A stretch of 64,000 nt of DNA from Caryophanales bacterium (GTDB taxonomy: Bacteria > Bacillota > Bacilli > JARBTR01), in contig JARBTR010000006.1 of NCBI GenBank assembly GCA_029240105.1, positions 1-64,000 on the forward strand, written 5' to 3'. This document shows, in pieces, positions 36,467 to 45,402 of the stretch. The translations under genes and the position numbers were made by a program. Every line of letters starts with the position of its first letter. Position 1 is the first letter of the stretch. The notes under the pieces were generated by a model that saw nothing but the letters and a program-made list of their open reading frames with translations, did not search any database and was not told where the DNA came from.

Positions 36467-36979
36467 TTATGTTAACACCTTGATACGATATATGTCTGAC
36501 AGAGGTACACCCCGCCAGCGCATTCCGTATGCCTCACTCAAGTAAACACATCCATTACGCATTCCTTCTACCTTTCCCTTATAAACCTGATCATTTACAT
36601 AGAATTCACATACAGGTCTTTTTCTCAGTGGCGACTTTTTCAACATTTCTTCAATCTGCTGTAAAACTGGAAGCTCACGTTGAATTGGTTCTTTTACAGG
36701 AACTTTTACCTGGGTTGGAACCTCCTTATGAAACAAATTATTAAAAAGCAACTTAGGAATTGGCATTTCATTATTGTTCACCTTTACATGATCATGATTT
36801 TCTTTTAAATGATCAAATAGAAATACATCCTCCACAATGGATACTCTTTTTTGTTCAGTTAGCTGCCCTGACTTCTCCATTTCCGACAAAAAGTCATCTA
36901 TAAGAATAATTTCTTCATCCTGGACACGTTCTTTTAAGTATGCCTTTGTTACCCAATTGAACTTTTCATAGTCTGCCAT
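36467..36979 (-). CDS. CotO-like spore coat protein
   Basis: A 170-aa hydrophilic protein whose C-terminal 60 residues (RPVCEFYVNDQVYKGKVEGMRNGCVYLSE...VPLSDIYRIKVL) resemble the conserved end of the coat morphogenetic protein CotO. The N-terminal 100 residues are charged and low in conservation, with a Pro/Val/Glu-rich stretch. CotO guides outer coat or exosporium assembly with CotH and CotE. ATG start; monocistronic by spacing. Assignment rests on the C-terminal pattern only. Confidence 0.62.
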   Translation of the reverse strand: MADYEKFNWVTKAYLKERVQDEEIILIDDFLSEMEKSGQLTEQKRVSIVEDVFLFDHLKENHDHVKVNNNEMPIPKLLFNNLFHKEVPTQVKVPVKEPIQRELPVLQQIEEMLKKSPLRKRPVCEFYVNDQVYKGKVEGMRNGCVYLSEAYGMRWRGVPLSDIYRIKVLT

Positions 36980-37049
36980 ACGATCAGCTCATCCCCACTT
37001 ATTGTCGTCATAAAAATCATATTCGGACAAGTTTATAAACAGACCAATT

Positions 37050-37106
37050 AAAAAAGACTAGATTATTTGAATAGCTTTTTAAAGCTAATTTAAAATCTAG
37101 TCTTTT
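37050..37106 (-). terminator. Terminator after hemY
   Basis: Minus-strand AAAGACTAGATT...AATCTAGTCTTT stem with an inner AGCTTT/AAAGCT stem, followed by TTTTTT. Confidence 0.85.
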
Positions 37107-37154
37107 AATAATTGTTAATTTGATGACTTGAAATGCTTATTATTGAAATTAAAA

Positions 37155-38603
37155 TTAATTCTTTACAATGTTATATACTTTTAGAAAATTAAATACTTTA
37201 TCAACAGCTTGCTTACCTTGACTAACACAGTCAGCAAGTCCCACTCCTTCAAATGATGCTCCTGCAAAGTAAACCCCTGGCAACTCTTCTGAAGAAATAT
37301 TTTTCAGTTCTTCTATACGTTTTTTATGCCCTACAGTATATTGTGGCATTTTTTCTTTCCACCTAGTTACAACTGTAAATAATGGTTTCTCTTTTAATTT
37401 AATGTGTTTGCTAACATCATTCAAAGCAATCTCTTCAAGCTTTTCATCGGATAATTTAAGGACATCTTCATTAGTAGAACCAGATTTCCCTACATAAACT
37501 CGCATAAGCACATGATCTTTAGGTGTAGTATGTGGCCATTTTTTGTGGTTCCATGAACAAGAAGTGATATTATATCCACTTGTTCGAGCAACAACTAAAC
37601 TTCCTCCGTCAATGTCTTTTTCCACTGCCTCTTTTTTGAATGCCATTGTTACATTAATAACAGAAGTAGCTGGCATTTCTTCAAAGAAGTTCAGGAAATC
37701 ATATTTAGAGAACATTTTAGGAATCGACTGATGTTCTGTTGTAACAATGATTGATTGAGCTTGAATGACTTCATTATTACTCAACTTCAAAACATAATGA
37801 TCATTATTTTTTTCAACATTTTCAACACATGTGTCTTTTAGAATTTGTATTTCACTTAGTTTATCTTCTACAGCAGTTGCAAGTGACTCTAAACCAGTAT
37901 TAAGAGATAGGAACATCCCTTTTGGTTTACCAGTGGTATTTGTTGGAGTTTGAGGTTTAGGTGCAGGTTTTCGTCCTGCTTTCATCCCTACAATGAGACT
38001 TCCATATTTTTGTTCTTTCAAGAACAAATCTGGAAATGTAGCCATAATGCTCATTTTCTCAAAATCACCTGCATAAATACCGGAAATCAGTGGTTCAATT
38101 AAGTTTTCAACAAGTGAGTTCCCTAGTCGGCGACGGAAAAACGGCCCCATCGCAATATCACCATCATCTGTTTTTGTTTTTGGAATAAATAAATCCATTC
38201 CTGCTCGAATCTTTCCAGCCCATGGAATCAGATTTGATGTAGCAAATGGCATTAGTTCAGTCGGAATACCAAAGATGGCACCACCTGGAGTTGTATACAA
38301 TTTCCCTCTAGCGCAAATGTAATTCTTCCCAGGGGTATTGTAAGTAAGAGCATCGCCCATTCCAACATCCTTTGCCAATTCAGAAATTGCTGTTTTGCTT
38401 GATAGCCAAGAATCTGGACCTCTCTCTATGATGAATCCATCTTTGTAAACAGTTTGTAGTTTTCCGCCCAGTCTAGAGGAAGCCTCTACTAAAATAACCT
38501 GGTAAGGAAGGTTTTCTTCTTTAATTTTTTTATTTAAATAATATGCGGATGTTAACCCTGTTAAGCCACCGCCGATAACTACGATATTTTGCTTTTGATC
38601 CAC
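37155..38603 (-). CDS. hemY: Coproporphyrinogen III oxidase (HemY/CgoX)
   Basis: FAD-dependent oxidase that in Firmicutes converts coproporphyrinogen III to coproporphyrin III. The dinucleotide-binding start is VVIGGGLTGLTSAYYL (residues 8-23), FIIERGPDSWLSSK follows, and GVYFAGASFEGVGLADCVSQGKQ is the C-terminal FAD segment. 482 aa is normal. GTG start with CGGAGTG upstream. Downstream of hemH with 143 bases and a weak hairpin between, so it may have its own control. Confidence 0.95.
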   Translation of the reverse strand: MDQKQNIVVIGGGLTGLTSAYYLNKKIKEENLPYQVILVEASSRLGGKLQTVYKDGFIIERGPDSWLSSKTAISELAKDVGMGDALTYNTPGKNYICARGKLYTTPGGAIFGIPTELMPFATSNLIPWAGKIRAGMDLFIPKTKTDDGDIAMGPFFRRRLGNSLVENLIEPLISGIYAGDFEKMSIMATFPDLFLKEQKYGSLIVGMKAGRKPAPKPQTPTNTTGKPKGMFLSLNTGLESLATAVEDKLSEIQILKDTCVENVEKNNDHYVLKLSNNEVIQAQSIIVTTEHQSIPKMFSKYDFLNFFEEMPATSVINVTMAFKKEAVEKDIDGGSLVVARTSGYNITSCSWNHKKWPHTTPKDHVLMRVYVGKSGSTNEDVLKLSDEKLEEIALNDVSKHIKLKEKPLFTVVTRWKEKMPQYTVGHKKRIEELKNISSEELPGVYFAGASFEGVGLADCVSQGKQAVDKVFNFLKVYNIVKN

Positions 38604-38707
38604 TATTACACTCCGTTCTTTAATTCATATATTACTTTTTAAACTAAAAATAGAATAACATCTTTTAAACTTATCGAAATTTACAATTTTATGTATAAAA
38701 ACTTCAC

Positions 38708-38736
38708 AAAAAAGACTAACCTTTAGTAGACTAGTC
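38708..38736 (-). terminator. Weak terminator-like hairpin after hemH
   Basis: Minus-strand GACTA...TAGTC 5-bp stem followed by TTTTTT. Confidence 0.45.
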
Positions 38737-38746
38737 CTATTTTTAC

Positions 38747-39685
38747 TTATTTTCTTACATTTAATTTATTTAAAACAGCATCAGCTATGGCTTGAATGAA
38801 AAGTTCATTTGAGTTAGGCATGTCAGCTCGAAGGTATTTTGCATTTAAATCATCACAGATCTTTTTACATTCTAAATCATTATCGAATAATACCTCTAAA
38901 TGTTCTGCAACAAAACCCACAGGGGCATAAATAAAGGTGCTGTATCCTTTTTCATCATTTAGTTGTTTTGTGTAATCTTGTACATCAGGACCAAGCCAAG
39001 GTTCTCGTGATCCGCCAGCACTTTGCCAACTTGTTTCATATTGATTGATTCCCGCACGCTCTGCAATTAACTTTGCAGTTTCCTTTAGTTGATCCTCATA
39101 TGGGTCACCCATTTGTTTAATTTTTTCAGGTAAACTATGGGCAGTAAAAATGACTACAGCAGATTGTTTTTCCTCATCTGATAGAGTTTTCCACTTTTCC
39201 AAAATGGAATCAGACCAAAATTGAACAAACTTATCTTCCTGATACCAACTATCAATTGTATGAATCGTTATATTGCCAAGTTGAGTTGCAGCTTCTTGTG
39301 CTCGATCATTGTAGGATTGTACACTCATAATAGAATAATGTGGAGCCAAAACGATACTAACCGCTTCAGTTATTCCAGCTTCATGCATCGAACGAACTGC
39401 GTCTTCAACAAATGGAGCTGTATGTTTATGCCCAAGAAAAGGAACCCATTCAATTTCTGACTGCATCTGATTTATGTACTCTGAAAGTGCTATAAATTGG
39501 TCCTGAGTTATTTTTCTAAGTGGCGAAATACCACCTATCATGCGATATTTTTCTTTTAAATGCTCCACCATTTCCGGTCTTGGCACTCTGCCACCTAGGA
39601 TATGAGTATAATATCTTTCTACATCTTCTTCTGAAACTGGTGAACCATAGGACAATACAAGTAAACCGATTTTTCGTTTCGTCAT
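38747..39685 (-). CDS. hemH: Coproporphyrin III ferrochelatase (HemH/CpfC)
   Basis: Class of ferrochelatase that inserts iron into coproporphyrin III in Gram-positive bacteria. 312 aa. Blocks LVLSYGSPVSEEDVERYYTHILGGR, LGHKHTAPFVEDAV (the metal-handling His) and FTAHSLPEKI; the C-terminal GFVAEHLEVLFDNDLEC contains the catalytic Glu. ATG start with AAAGAGATGG upstream. Lies between hemE and hemY as in B. subtilis, but with larger gaps. Confidence 0.95.
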   Translation of the reverse strand: MTKRKIGLLVLSYGSPVSEEDVERYYTHILGGRVPRPEMVEHLKEKYRMIGGISPLRKITQDQFIALSEYINQMQSEIEWVPFLGHKHTAPFVEDAVRSMHEAGITEAVSIVLAPHYSIMSVQSYNDRAQEAATQLGNITIHTIDSWYQEDKFVQFWSDSILEKWKTLSDEEKQSAVVIFTAHSLPEKIKQMGDPYEDQLKETAKLIAERAGINQYETSWQSAGGSREPWLGPDVQDYTKQLNDEKGYSTFIYAPVGFVAEHLEVLFDNDLECKKICDDLNAKYLRADMPNSNELFIQAIADAVLNKLNVRK

Positions 39686-39787
39686 TCTAAAACCATCTCT
39701 TTCTATGGGATGTTTATTTATAACTAATTATCTCCAATAGTTTGAAATTTTTGTTCTATATTATGTATAGCATATACTAATCTTCTT

Positions 39788-39825
39788 AAAAAACGAGTGC
39801 ATGCATGATTGCAGCACCCGTTTCT
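39788..39825 (-). terminator. Probable terminator after hemE
   Basis: Minus-strand imperfect stem (AAACGGGTGCTGCA with TGCACTCGTTT) followed by TTTTTT. Confidence 0.55.
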
Positions 39826-39860
39826 ATTTAATATTCAATTACTCAATCTAAGACGATTGA

Positions 39861-40910
39861 TTAACGATTTTTGCGAACTTCAGTTGAGTATTCATGAATT
39901 AAAGCAGTTAAACGACGAAGTGTATCTGGTTCAACAGCTGGGAATACGCCATGTCCAAGGTTAAATAAATGACCTGGATGTGCTACACCTTGTTCAATAA
40001 TATCTTTTGCTTTCTTTTCAAGAGCATCCCATGAAGAAACTAGCAAAGTTGGATCTAAATTACCTTGAACAACTTTGTTAACTCCCATAGCGCGAGCTTC
40101 AGGAATAGATAATCTCCAGTCTAGACCAACTACATCTAGTGGAAGATCATTCCATTCTTTTGCTAAATGACTTGCACCAACACCAAACATAATCAGAGGT
40201 ACATTTTCTTCACGTAAAGCAGTGAAAATCCGCTCCATTACAGGCTTAATATAAATACGGTAGTCTTCCTTGTTTAAAGCACCAACCCATGAGTCAAAAA
40301 TTTGAATAGCTTTTGCACCATGTTGGATTTGATATTTTACATAAGTGATAACCATATCACCTAGTTTATCCATAAGTTTAAACCACATTGTTGGTTCTGA
40401 ATACATCATTGCTTTTGTAAATTTATAATCTTTTGAAGGACGACCTTCAATCATATAAGAAGCTAAAGTAAATGGACCACCTGCAAAACCAATTAGAGGT
40501 ACGTTTAGCATTTGATTTACAAGTATATCAATTGTTTTCCCAACGAAAGGAATTTCTTCTTCAGGAATTAAAGGTCTGATTGCATCAATGTCAGCCATTG
40601 TACGAACTGGCTTTTCCATTACAGGGCCGATTCCTGCAACAATATCCATCGGACATCCGATTCCTGGAATTGGTGTCATGATGTCTTTGTAAAGAATAGC
40701 AGCATCGTTATTATATTGAACAACTGGAAGTTCCGTAACATATGCACAAAGTTCAGGTTGGTGTGTGATTTCAACTAAAGAGTACTTCTCTTTAATTTTA
40801 CGGTATTCAGGTTGTGAACGTCCTGCTTGGCGCATATACCAAACTGGTGTGTAATCTGTTTCTTCGCCTCTTGCAGCTCGTAAAAACGTGTCATTAATCG
40901 GTCTTGTCAT
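39861..40910 (-). CDS. hemE: Uroporphyrinogen decarboxylase
   Basis: Converts uroporphyrinogen III to coproporphyrinogen III. 349 aa. The N-terminal signature [15 protein letters not shown] has the two substrate-binding Args, and [25 protein letters not shown] and [15 protein letters not shown] are family blocks. The ATG at 40910 is selected because AAGGTAG lies six bases before it; the longer frame start lacks a site. Divergent from hmoB across about 230 bases that should contain both promoters. Confidence 0.96.
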   Translation of the reverse strand: MTRPINDTFLRAARGEETDYTPVWYMRQAGRSQPEYRKIKEKYSLVEITHQPELCAYVTELPVVQYNNDAAILYKDIMTPIPGIGCPMDIVAGIGPVMEKPVRTMADIDAIRPLIPEEEIPFVGKTIDILVNQMLNVPLIGFAGGPFTLASYMIEGRPSKDYKFTKAMMYSEPTMWFKLMDKLGDMVITYVKYQIQHGAKAIQIFDSWVGALNKEDYRIYIKPVMERIFTALREENVPLIMFGVGASHLAKEWNDLPLDVVGLDWRLSIPEARAMGVNKVVQGNLDPTLLVSSWDALEKKAKDIIEQGVAHPGHLFNLGHGVFPAVEPDTLRRLTALIHEYSTEVRKNR

Positions 40911-41140
40911 GAAATCTACCTTCGCTTTCAAATTTTTGTGATAAAATAGGGTTAAAATTTAACTTTTTAAAAATGCCCAACTTATACTATAAAGGGTGTT
41001 GTTCGTTGTGTATAGTCCAACTTTATAATTGTCAATAAAACGTCTTTTTTTAAACTACTTGTCTCTTATTTCCAATCTAATTTTACTAATATTATAAAAG
41101 ACTTACAATCGTTAGTATTTCATAAGGAAGTGTTTATTGC

Positions 41141-41665
41141 ATGAAGTTTTATATAACAAATGGGACAGTTGATTTCATGAAAAGGTATTATTATAAAAAC
41201 AAGGATAAACATCATTTGTTTTTTCTACTTGAAGGTGGGAAACAGGATATTACTTTATTTCAAGAAACAAATCAAAAAACAGTTTTCGGTAACCCAAGAA
41301 AATATGAAGTTGTAAATGGAATTGGGGACTTTATACAAAATGGTGTTGTCTTAATGAAACATATCACAGTTGAGAAAGAAGACTGTGAATATTTTGAAAT
41401 TCGCTTTGAAGGGTATTTTGATATAGCTAAATATTTACCTGGTCTTATTGCAATACGTCTTTTAAGACCGATAAAAGGCACAGATTATATTATTTTGACA
41501 GCTTGGAAGAATGCCATGTTTTCTGAAAGTTGGGAAATTTCTAAGGAATATCTTCTTCCATCCAGTCATATTTTGCATGGCGATTTCTTGAAAATCCCAA
41601 CCTATACAAAAAAATATTGGGCTCCATCAGAAGAAGAAATTTTTGAGCAGTTTCATAATCTATAA
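41141..41665 (+). CDS. hmoB: Haem-degrading monooxygenase HmoB (YhgC)
   Basis: A 174-aa protein matching B. subtilis HmoB, which opens haem to release iron. The N-terminal half (KFYITNGTVDFMKRYY) is specific to HmoB and the C-terminal antibiotic-biosynthesis-monooxygenase domain includes GLIAIRLLRPIKGTDYIILTAWK split over two beta strands. It sits divergently next to hemE as in B. subtilis. AAGGAAG precedes the ATG by ten bases. Confidence 0.9.
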   Translation: MKFYITNGTVDFMKRYYYKNKDKHHLFFLLEGGKQDITLFQETNQKTVFGNPRKYEVVNGIGDFIQNGVVLMKHITVEKEDCEYFEIRFEGYFDIAKYLPGLIAIRLLRPIKGTDYIILTAWKNAMFSESWEISKEYLLPSSHILHGDFLKIPTYTKKYWAPSEEEIFEQFHNL

Positions 41666-41669
41666 ACTA

Positions 41670-41743
41670 AAAAAGTTGAGTGTACTACGTTCCAAAATTA
41701 GATTCTAATTCTAACTTTGGAACGTAGTACACTCAACTTTTCT
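41670..41743. terminator. Long bidirectional terminator
   Basis: AAAGTTGAGTGTACTACGTTCCAAA and its complement form a stem of about 25 bp with an inner TTAGA repeat, between hmoB and the ccdC-like gene. Confidence 0.92.
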
Positions 41744-41751
41744 CTTAAATC

Positions 41752-42258
41752 CTATGCATTCACAGCACGCATAGATTGTAATTGTTTTTCGATTTTTTTA
41801 TAACCTATAAGCATTCCTATTCGCCAAGGAAGGATCATGCTAAATGCCAGGATAAAGAACATTCCACTCATTTCGCCAGCATCCAGTTGATAAGATGTTG
41901 ATAAAATAAATTTAGCTAAATAGCGGATTAAAACAAGTCCAATCAAAACGATAAAAAACAATTTAGACCTTTGTAGATAAATTTGATTTTCTCTCACTTC
42001 GAACTTTGAAGTTTTTATCAAAAAAACGGAACATAAAACTCCTGCAATAACTGCATAAATAATTTCTGTCCAAGTTGGCCTTAGTGCTGGAGCAAAAATA
42101 AACATTGAGAAACCCATTGCCATACCAAATGGTGGGATAATGATACTTTTAGCATTTTTTACTGGTTTTTTCGTATTTTTCAAACGAAAAAAATTAACGA
42201 TAGCAACCATAAATAGTGAAATAATTACTGAGCCTAAAATAATTGTATTTTCTGACAT
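41752..42258 (-). CDS. CcdC-family membrane protein (DUF1453)
   Basis: A 168-aa membrane protein with four to five hydrophobic helices, matching CcdC/DUF1453: FFRLKNTKKPVKNAKSIIIPPFGMAMGF near the N-terminus and WRIGMLIGYKKIEKQL at the end. The name derives from a cytochrome c biogenesis cluster, but the B. subtilis protein is dispensable there and a function is not settled. ATG start; monocistronic by spacing. Confidence 0.82.
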   Translation of the reverse strand: MSENTIILGSVIISLFMVAIVNFFRLKNTKKPVKNAKSIIIPPFGMAMGFSMFIFAPALRPTWTEIIYAVIAGVLCSVFLIKTSKFEVRENQIYLQRSKLFFIVLIGLVLIRYLAKFILSTSYQLDAGEMSGMFFILAFSMILPWRIGMLIGYKKIEKQLQSMRAVNA

Positions 42259-42322
42259 GTCATATGACCTTCATTCTATTAATTTCTAAATAAACTTAAT
42301 TTAAATATAGTAGTAGTGCTCT

Positions 42323-42376
42323 TAAAAGCCAGACTTAAAGATAACATACTATTCTTTAGTCTGGCTTGGTTTTTGT
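42323..42376. terminator. Terminator after the ABC permease
   Basis: AAGCCAGACT...AGTCTGGCTT stem, 10 bp, with T runs on both sides; it lies 63 bases past the permease stop. Confidence 0.75.
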
Positions 42377-42438
42377 ATATAGAACATGTGAATTTTTAAG
42401 TAAATATGTGAGTTATATGTAAAGAAGCAATAGAGTAG

Positions 42439-43296
42439 TTAACTAATATCCTTATGTGAAAATTTATAAACAGAGAGTATTACAAAAACTAACATGTAAA
42501 TACCGATGTAAACAAACATCCAATCACTCGCAGGTTTTCCACTTCCGGATAAACTGGCGCCAGGCATAAAATTGCTTACCATCTGTGAATTTGCTAATAA
42601 AACTCTTTCCATTGTACTGTAAATGACTTGAATGGGGGAAATCAAACTGACAAAAATGCCAGTACCAATAACTGAATTATTATTTAAATAGAGCCCCATC
42701 ATTTCAACCATTCCACCTACACTTCCTAATATGTAGATAAAAATTATCAGAATACCATTGGGAACGGTTTTCAGAGAAACAGAACCATACATGGTTATAC
42801 AAAGAACAGCTATAGGTTGTAATAAGTATAGAAACCATCCTTGTGCAATTTGCGTGAACGATAGACTTGTAATCGTATTTAATTCATAAAAAGCACCAAT
42901 TAATAGAACAGCAGAATATAAAACTGTTGCATATATACTCGTAATTATTGTTAGCCCAAATAACTTCCCTAAGATATATTGATATCTATAAATTGGACGA
43001 GAAAGTATTCCATGAATTAACCCGTTTTCAAGTTCTGAAGCAACAGTTCCTGAACCTAGCATAATGGTTAATAGGGCGATAAGAGTTGAGGAAAACTGAA
43101 GTCCTATTTTCGTTACCATTTGTATTGCAAACGGCCTGAACTGGTCTGCGGGCATTCCATGTGTAATAGATGAACTTGGCAGATACGAAAGAATTAGCGT
43201 CCAAAAAATTAAATATAGAACGGTAACAACCCCTATAACGATAAACGTTTTTTTACGAATCGCTTCGTTTAGTGTTGCAAGTAATATCGCTACGAT
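42439..43296 (-). CDS. ABC-2 type permease with apparent ATC start
   Basis: Membrane subunit of an ABC-2 transporter. Reading upstream from the first ATG in frame (43155) the frame stays open and encodes AILLATLNEAIRKKTF followed by a membrane helix, the normal N-terminus of this family. AGGAGG lies seven bases before an ATC codon at 43296. No ATG, GTG or TTG exists between that site and 43155. The full protein would be 285 aa with six helices; starting at 43155 would drop the first helix. So either ATC is used as start, or the original ATG has mutated. Downstream of the ATPase by 80 bases. Confidence 0.78.
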   Translation of the reverse strand: MVAILLATLNEAIRKKTFIVIGVVTVLYLIFWTLILSYLPSSSITHGMPADQFRPFAIQMVTKIGLQFSSTLIALLTIMLGSGTVASELENGLIHGILSRPIYRYQYILGKLFGLTIITSIYATVLYSAVLLIGAFYELNTITSLSFTQIAQGWFLYLLQPIAVLCITMYGSVSLKTVPNGILIIFIYILGSVGGMVEMMGLYLNNNSVIGTGIFVSLISPIQVIYSTMERVLLANSQMVSNFMPGASLSGSGKPASDWMFVYIGIYMLVFVILSVYKFSHKDIS

Positions 43297-43376
43297 GGTA
43301 ATACCTCCTAGAAAATTTGTTTATATGCATGAATAGAAACCCCTTTACCAAAAAAATAGTCTTAATTGTAATGTGT

Positions 43377-44285
43377 TCATTTTTTTTTGATAGGTTCTCC
43401 GACAAGCTTTAAAAATACGCTTTCCAGTGTTTCTTTTTGTGGCACTAATTCATAGAGTAACGATCCATCTGAAAAGAACGCTGATGCAATGTCAGTTATT
43501 TCTTCACGTTCTTTTAAATCGACTAGAAAACTACCATCCTCAACCCTATGAAATGTGTCGTACTTTCCTTTTAATGTTTCAAAAAGATTTTCAGAAACAT
43601 GTTCAGCCTTAATTGAAAGTTGGATTTTGCTTGTTAACAATTCTTCAATTGGTGCAGAAAGTAGAACTGTCCCTTTGTTAATAAAAGTGACATAATCACA
43701 TACTGCCTCTACTTCGCTTAGAAGATGACTGTTTAAAAAAACAGTCGTTCCTTCATTCTTTAGCTGGACAATGATATCACGTACATCTTTTCGTCCAATA
43801 GGGTCTAAAGCAGAAGTGGGTTCATCAAGGAAAAGTAACTTGGGATTTGGCAGCAATGCACAGGCAAGCCCGATACGCTGCTGCATCCCCTTACTAAAAG
43901 AACCGACCTTATATTTTTCTTGCCCCTCAAGACCGACCAGTTTTAAAACGCGCTTAATTTGATCTTCTTTGTTTTTTAATTTTATTAGATTTGAATGAAA
44001 ATTTAATAAGTCTAATCCTGTCATCCAATCTTGATAACGGAATAATTCTGGTAAATAACCCATTTTTGCTCTAATAGATACATTTCCGAGTGGTTTACCA
44101 AGAACAGTCCCACTTCCTGAAGTGGGATGCACAAGACCAGTTAACATTTTAATACAGGTACTTTTACCAGCGCCATTTCTACCTAAAAATCCATAAATAT
44201 GCCCTTCTTGGACAGAAAGATTGATTGAAGAACAAGCTGTTTTATTACCATAAGTTTTAGTAAGATCATGCGTTTCAATGATCAT
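43377..44285 (-). CDS. ABC transporter ATP-binding protein
   Basis: A 302-aa ATPase of the CcmA/BcrA-type family. Walker A GRNGAGKST, Q-loop in MGYLPELFRYQDW, signature FSKGMQQ, Walker B LLFLDEPTSALD and the H-loop NSHLLSE are all intact. A C-terminal extension of about 90 residues is typical. Its ATG overlaps the preceding stop by one base, so it is coupled to the anchored protein gene. Together with the permease it forms an exporter or immunity-type transporter; substrate unknown. Confidence 0.93.
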   Translation of the reverse strand: MIIETHDLTKTYGNKTACSSINLSVQEGHIYGFLGRNGAGKSTCIKMLTGLVHPTSGSGTVLGKPLGNVSIRAKMGYLPELFRYQDWMTGLDLLNFHSNLIKLKNKEDQIKRVLKLVGLEGQEKYKVGSFSKGMQQRIGLACALLPNPKLLFLDEPTSALDPIGRKDVRDIIVQLKNEGTTVFLNSHLLSEVEAVCDYVTFINKGTVLLSAPIEELLTSKIQLSIKAEHVSENLFETLKGKYDTFHRVEDGSFLVDLKEREEITDIASAFFSDGSLLYELVPQKETLESVFLKLVGEPIKKK

Positions 44286-45292
44286 TAACGAACGCTCCTA
44301 GCTAAATTCGTAAGCTCTTTATCTGATTTGCTACCTACCAACCCATACAAAATTCCGTCTTTTGACCAAATTAAAACAGACGCATTTTCCATATTTGGCA
44401 TGTCCTTTGTTGCTTTCATATGAGCTTCTTTCATCGCAGCAAAGTTAGATTCTTTATATTTTTCAATAAATTTTTTTGTGTTTTCATTTTCGAATAGATG
44501 TGTCTCTTCACTAGCAATTGGAGTTCCACTTTTACCCTTTACACTCTCTGCGATTTTTGATAATGCTTCTAAATCAGATACTTTGTAGATGTATCCATTT
44601 TTACCCCCTAAATCGACTTCTTTACCAAAACCAACTAAAACTGGGAGAAAAATATCTGAACCATTTACATCTATTTCAGAAAGTTGTTTTTTAAGATTCA
44701 TTGGTATAAATCCTGAATCTATTATTGCACTACGTAGATCTTTTTTTACTTGCTCTGGTGCATCTAAGTATGTTTTTTGTGTAGCAAAAAACAGTAACTC
44801 CTTATACTTTACTATTGCTGATGCTGGAGATTTTAAGGTTAAATCTACATTATTTATGTCATTTGATAATAATATTGGATTCTTAATAGCTTTTAAGTAT
44901 TCGTTTGCCGCTTCTACATCAATTTTGAACTTCATATTTGTTTCATTTATTGATGTAATTTCAGGTTTTTCGGATTCTAAATCAAGTGGCAACCGAAGTT
45001 TGAAAGCTTCAAAATCTTTAGCATTTTTTATTTTTTTGGTTGTATGTTTTGGTTCAGAAACCATAATAAACGGAGATTTGTCCTCAAAAGTTTTCCCTTT
45101 TAGATTCTCTTTAAGACTTTCATACTTAAGCATTCCTTCTTGAATATCTGCGAATGTGATTTCTATTTTTCTAACATCATTTACGCGAAACATTGAGAGA
45201 GCATCAAGTGCTATGGATTGCATTGGTTTCACAAATGCAATTAATGCAAGCACTGTCGCAATAGTGCCATATATAATCCAACTTTTTTTCAT
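44285..45292 (-). CDS. Unassigned membrane-anchored extracytoplasmic protein, 335 aa
   Basis: I do not recognise this protein. It has one N-terminal helix (WIIYGTIATVLALIAFV) that serves as signal anchor, then about 305 polar, Lys-rich residues predicted outside the cell, with no lipobox or cysteine. The C-terminal part NASVLIWSKDGILYGLVGS reads like a beta-hairpin of a sensor-type domain. Sitting between a two-component system and an ABC transporter, it could be a sensing or accessory subunit. That is inference from position only. Confidence 0.75.
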   Translation of the reverse strand: MKKSWIIYGTIATVLALIAFVKPMQSIALDALSMFRVNDVRKIEITFADIQEGMLKYESLKENLKGKTFEDKSPFIMVSEPKHTTKKIKNAKDFEAFKLRLPLDLESEKPEITSINETNMKFKIDVEAANEYLKAIKNPILLSNDINNVDLTLKSPASAIVKYKELLFFATQKTYLDAPEQVKKDLRSAIIDSGFIPMNLKKQLSEIDVNGSDIFLPVLVGFGKEVDLGGKNGYIYKVSDLEALSKIAESVKGKSGTPIASEETHLFENENTKKFIEKYKESNFAAMKEAHMKATKDMPNMENASVLIWSKDGILYGLVGSKSDKELTNLARSVR

Positions 45293-45402
45293 TATAGGAG
45301 CTCCTTTTTCCTTTTTTGCATCTGATTTACTTTTTTGAAAAATTGTATAAATTGAATTTGCCTTATTTTTACTATTTTTATTCCTTTAATTTATCAATTA
45401 CT

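Noticed and set aside
44589-45143. 184-codon plus-strand ORF
   Set aside because: Antisense to the 335-aa anchored protein, which has the ribosome site and operon context; this one has neither.
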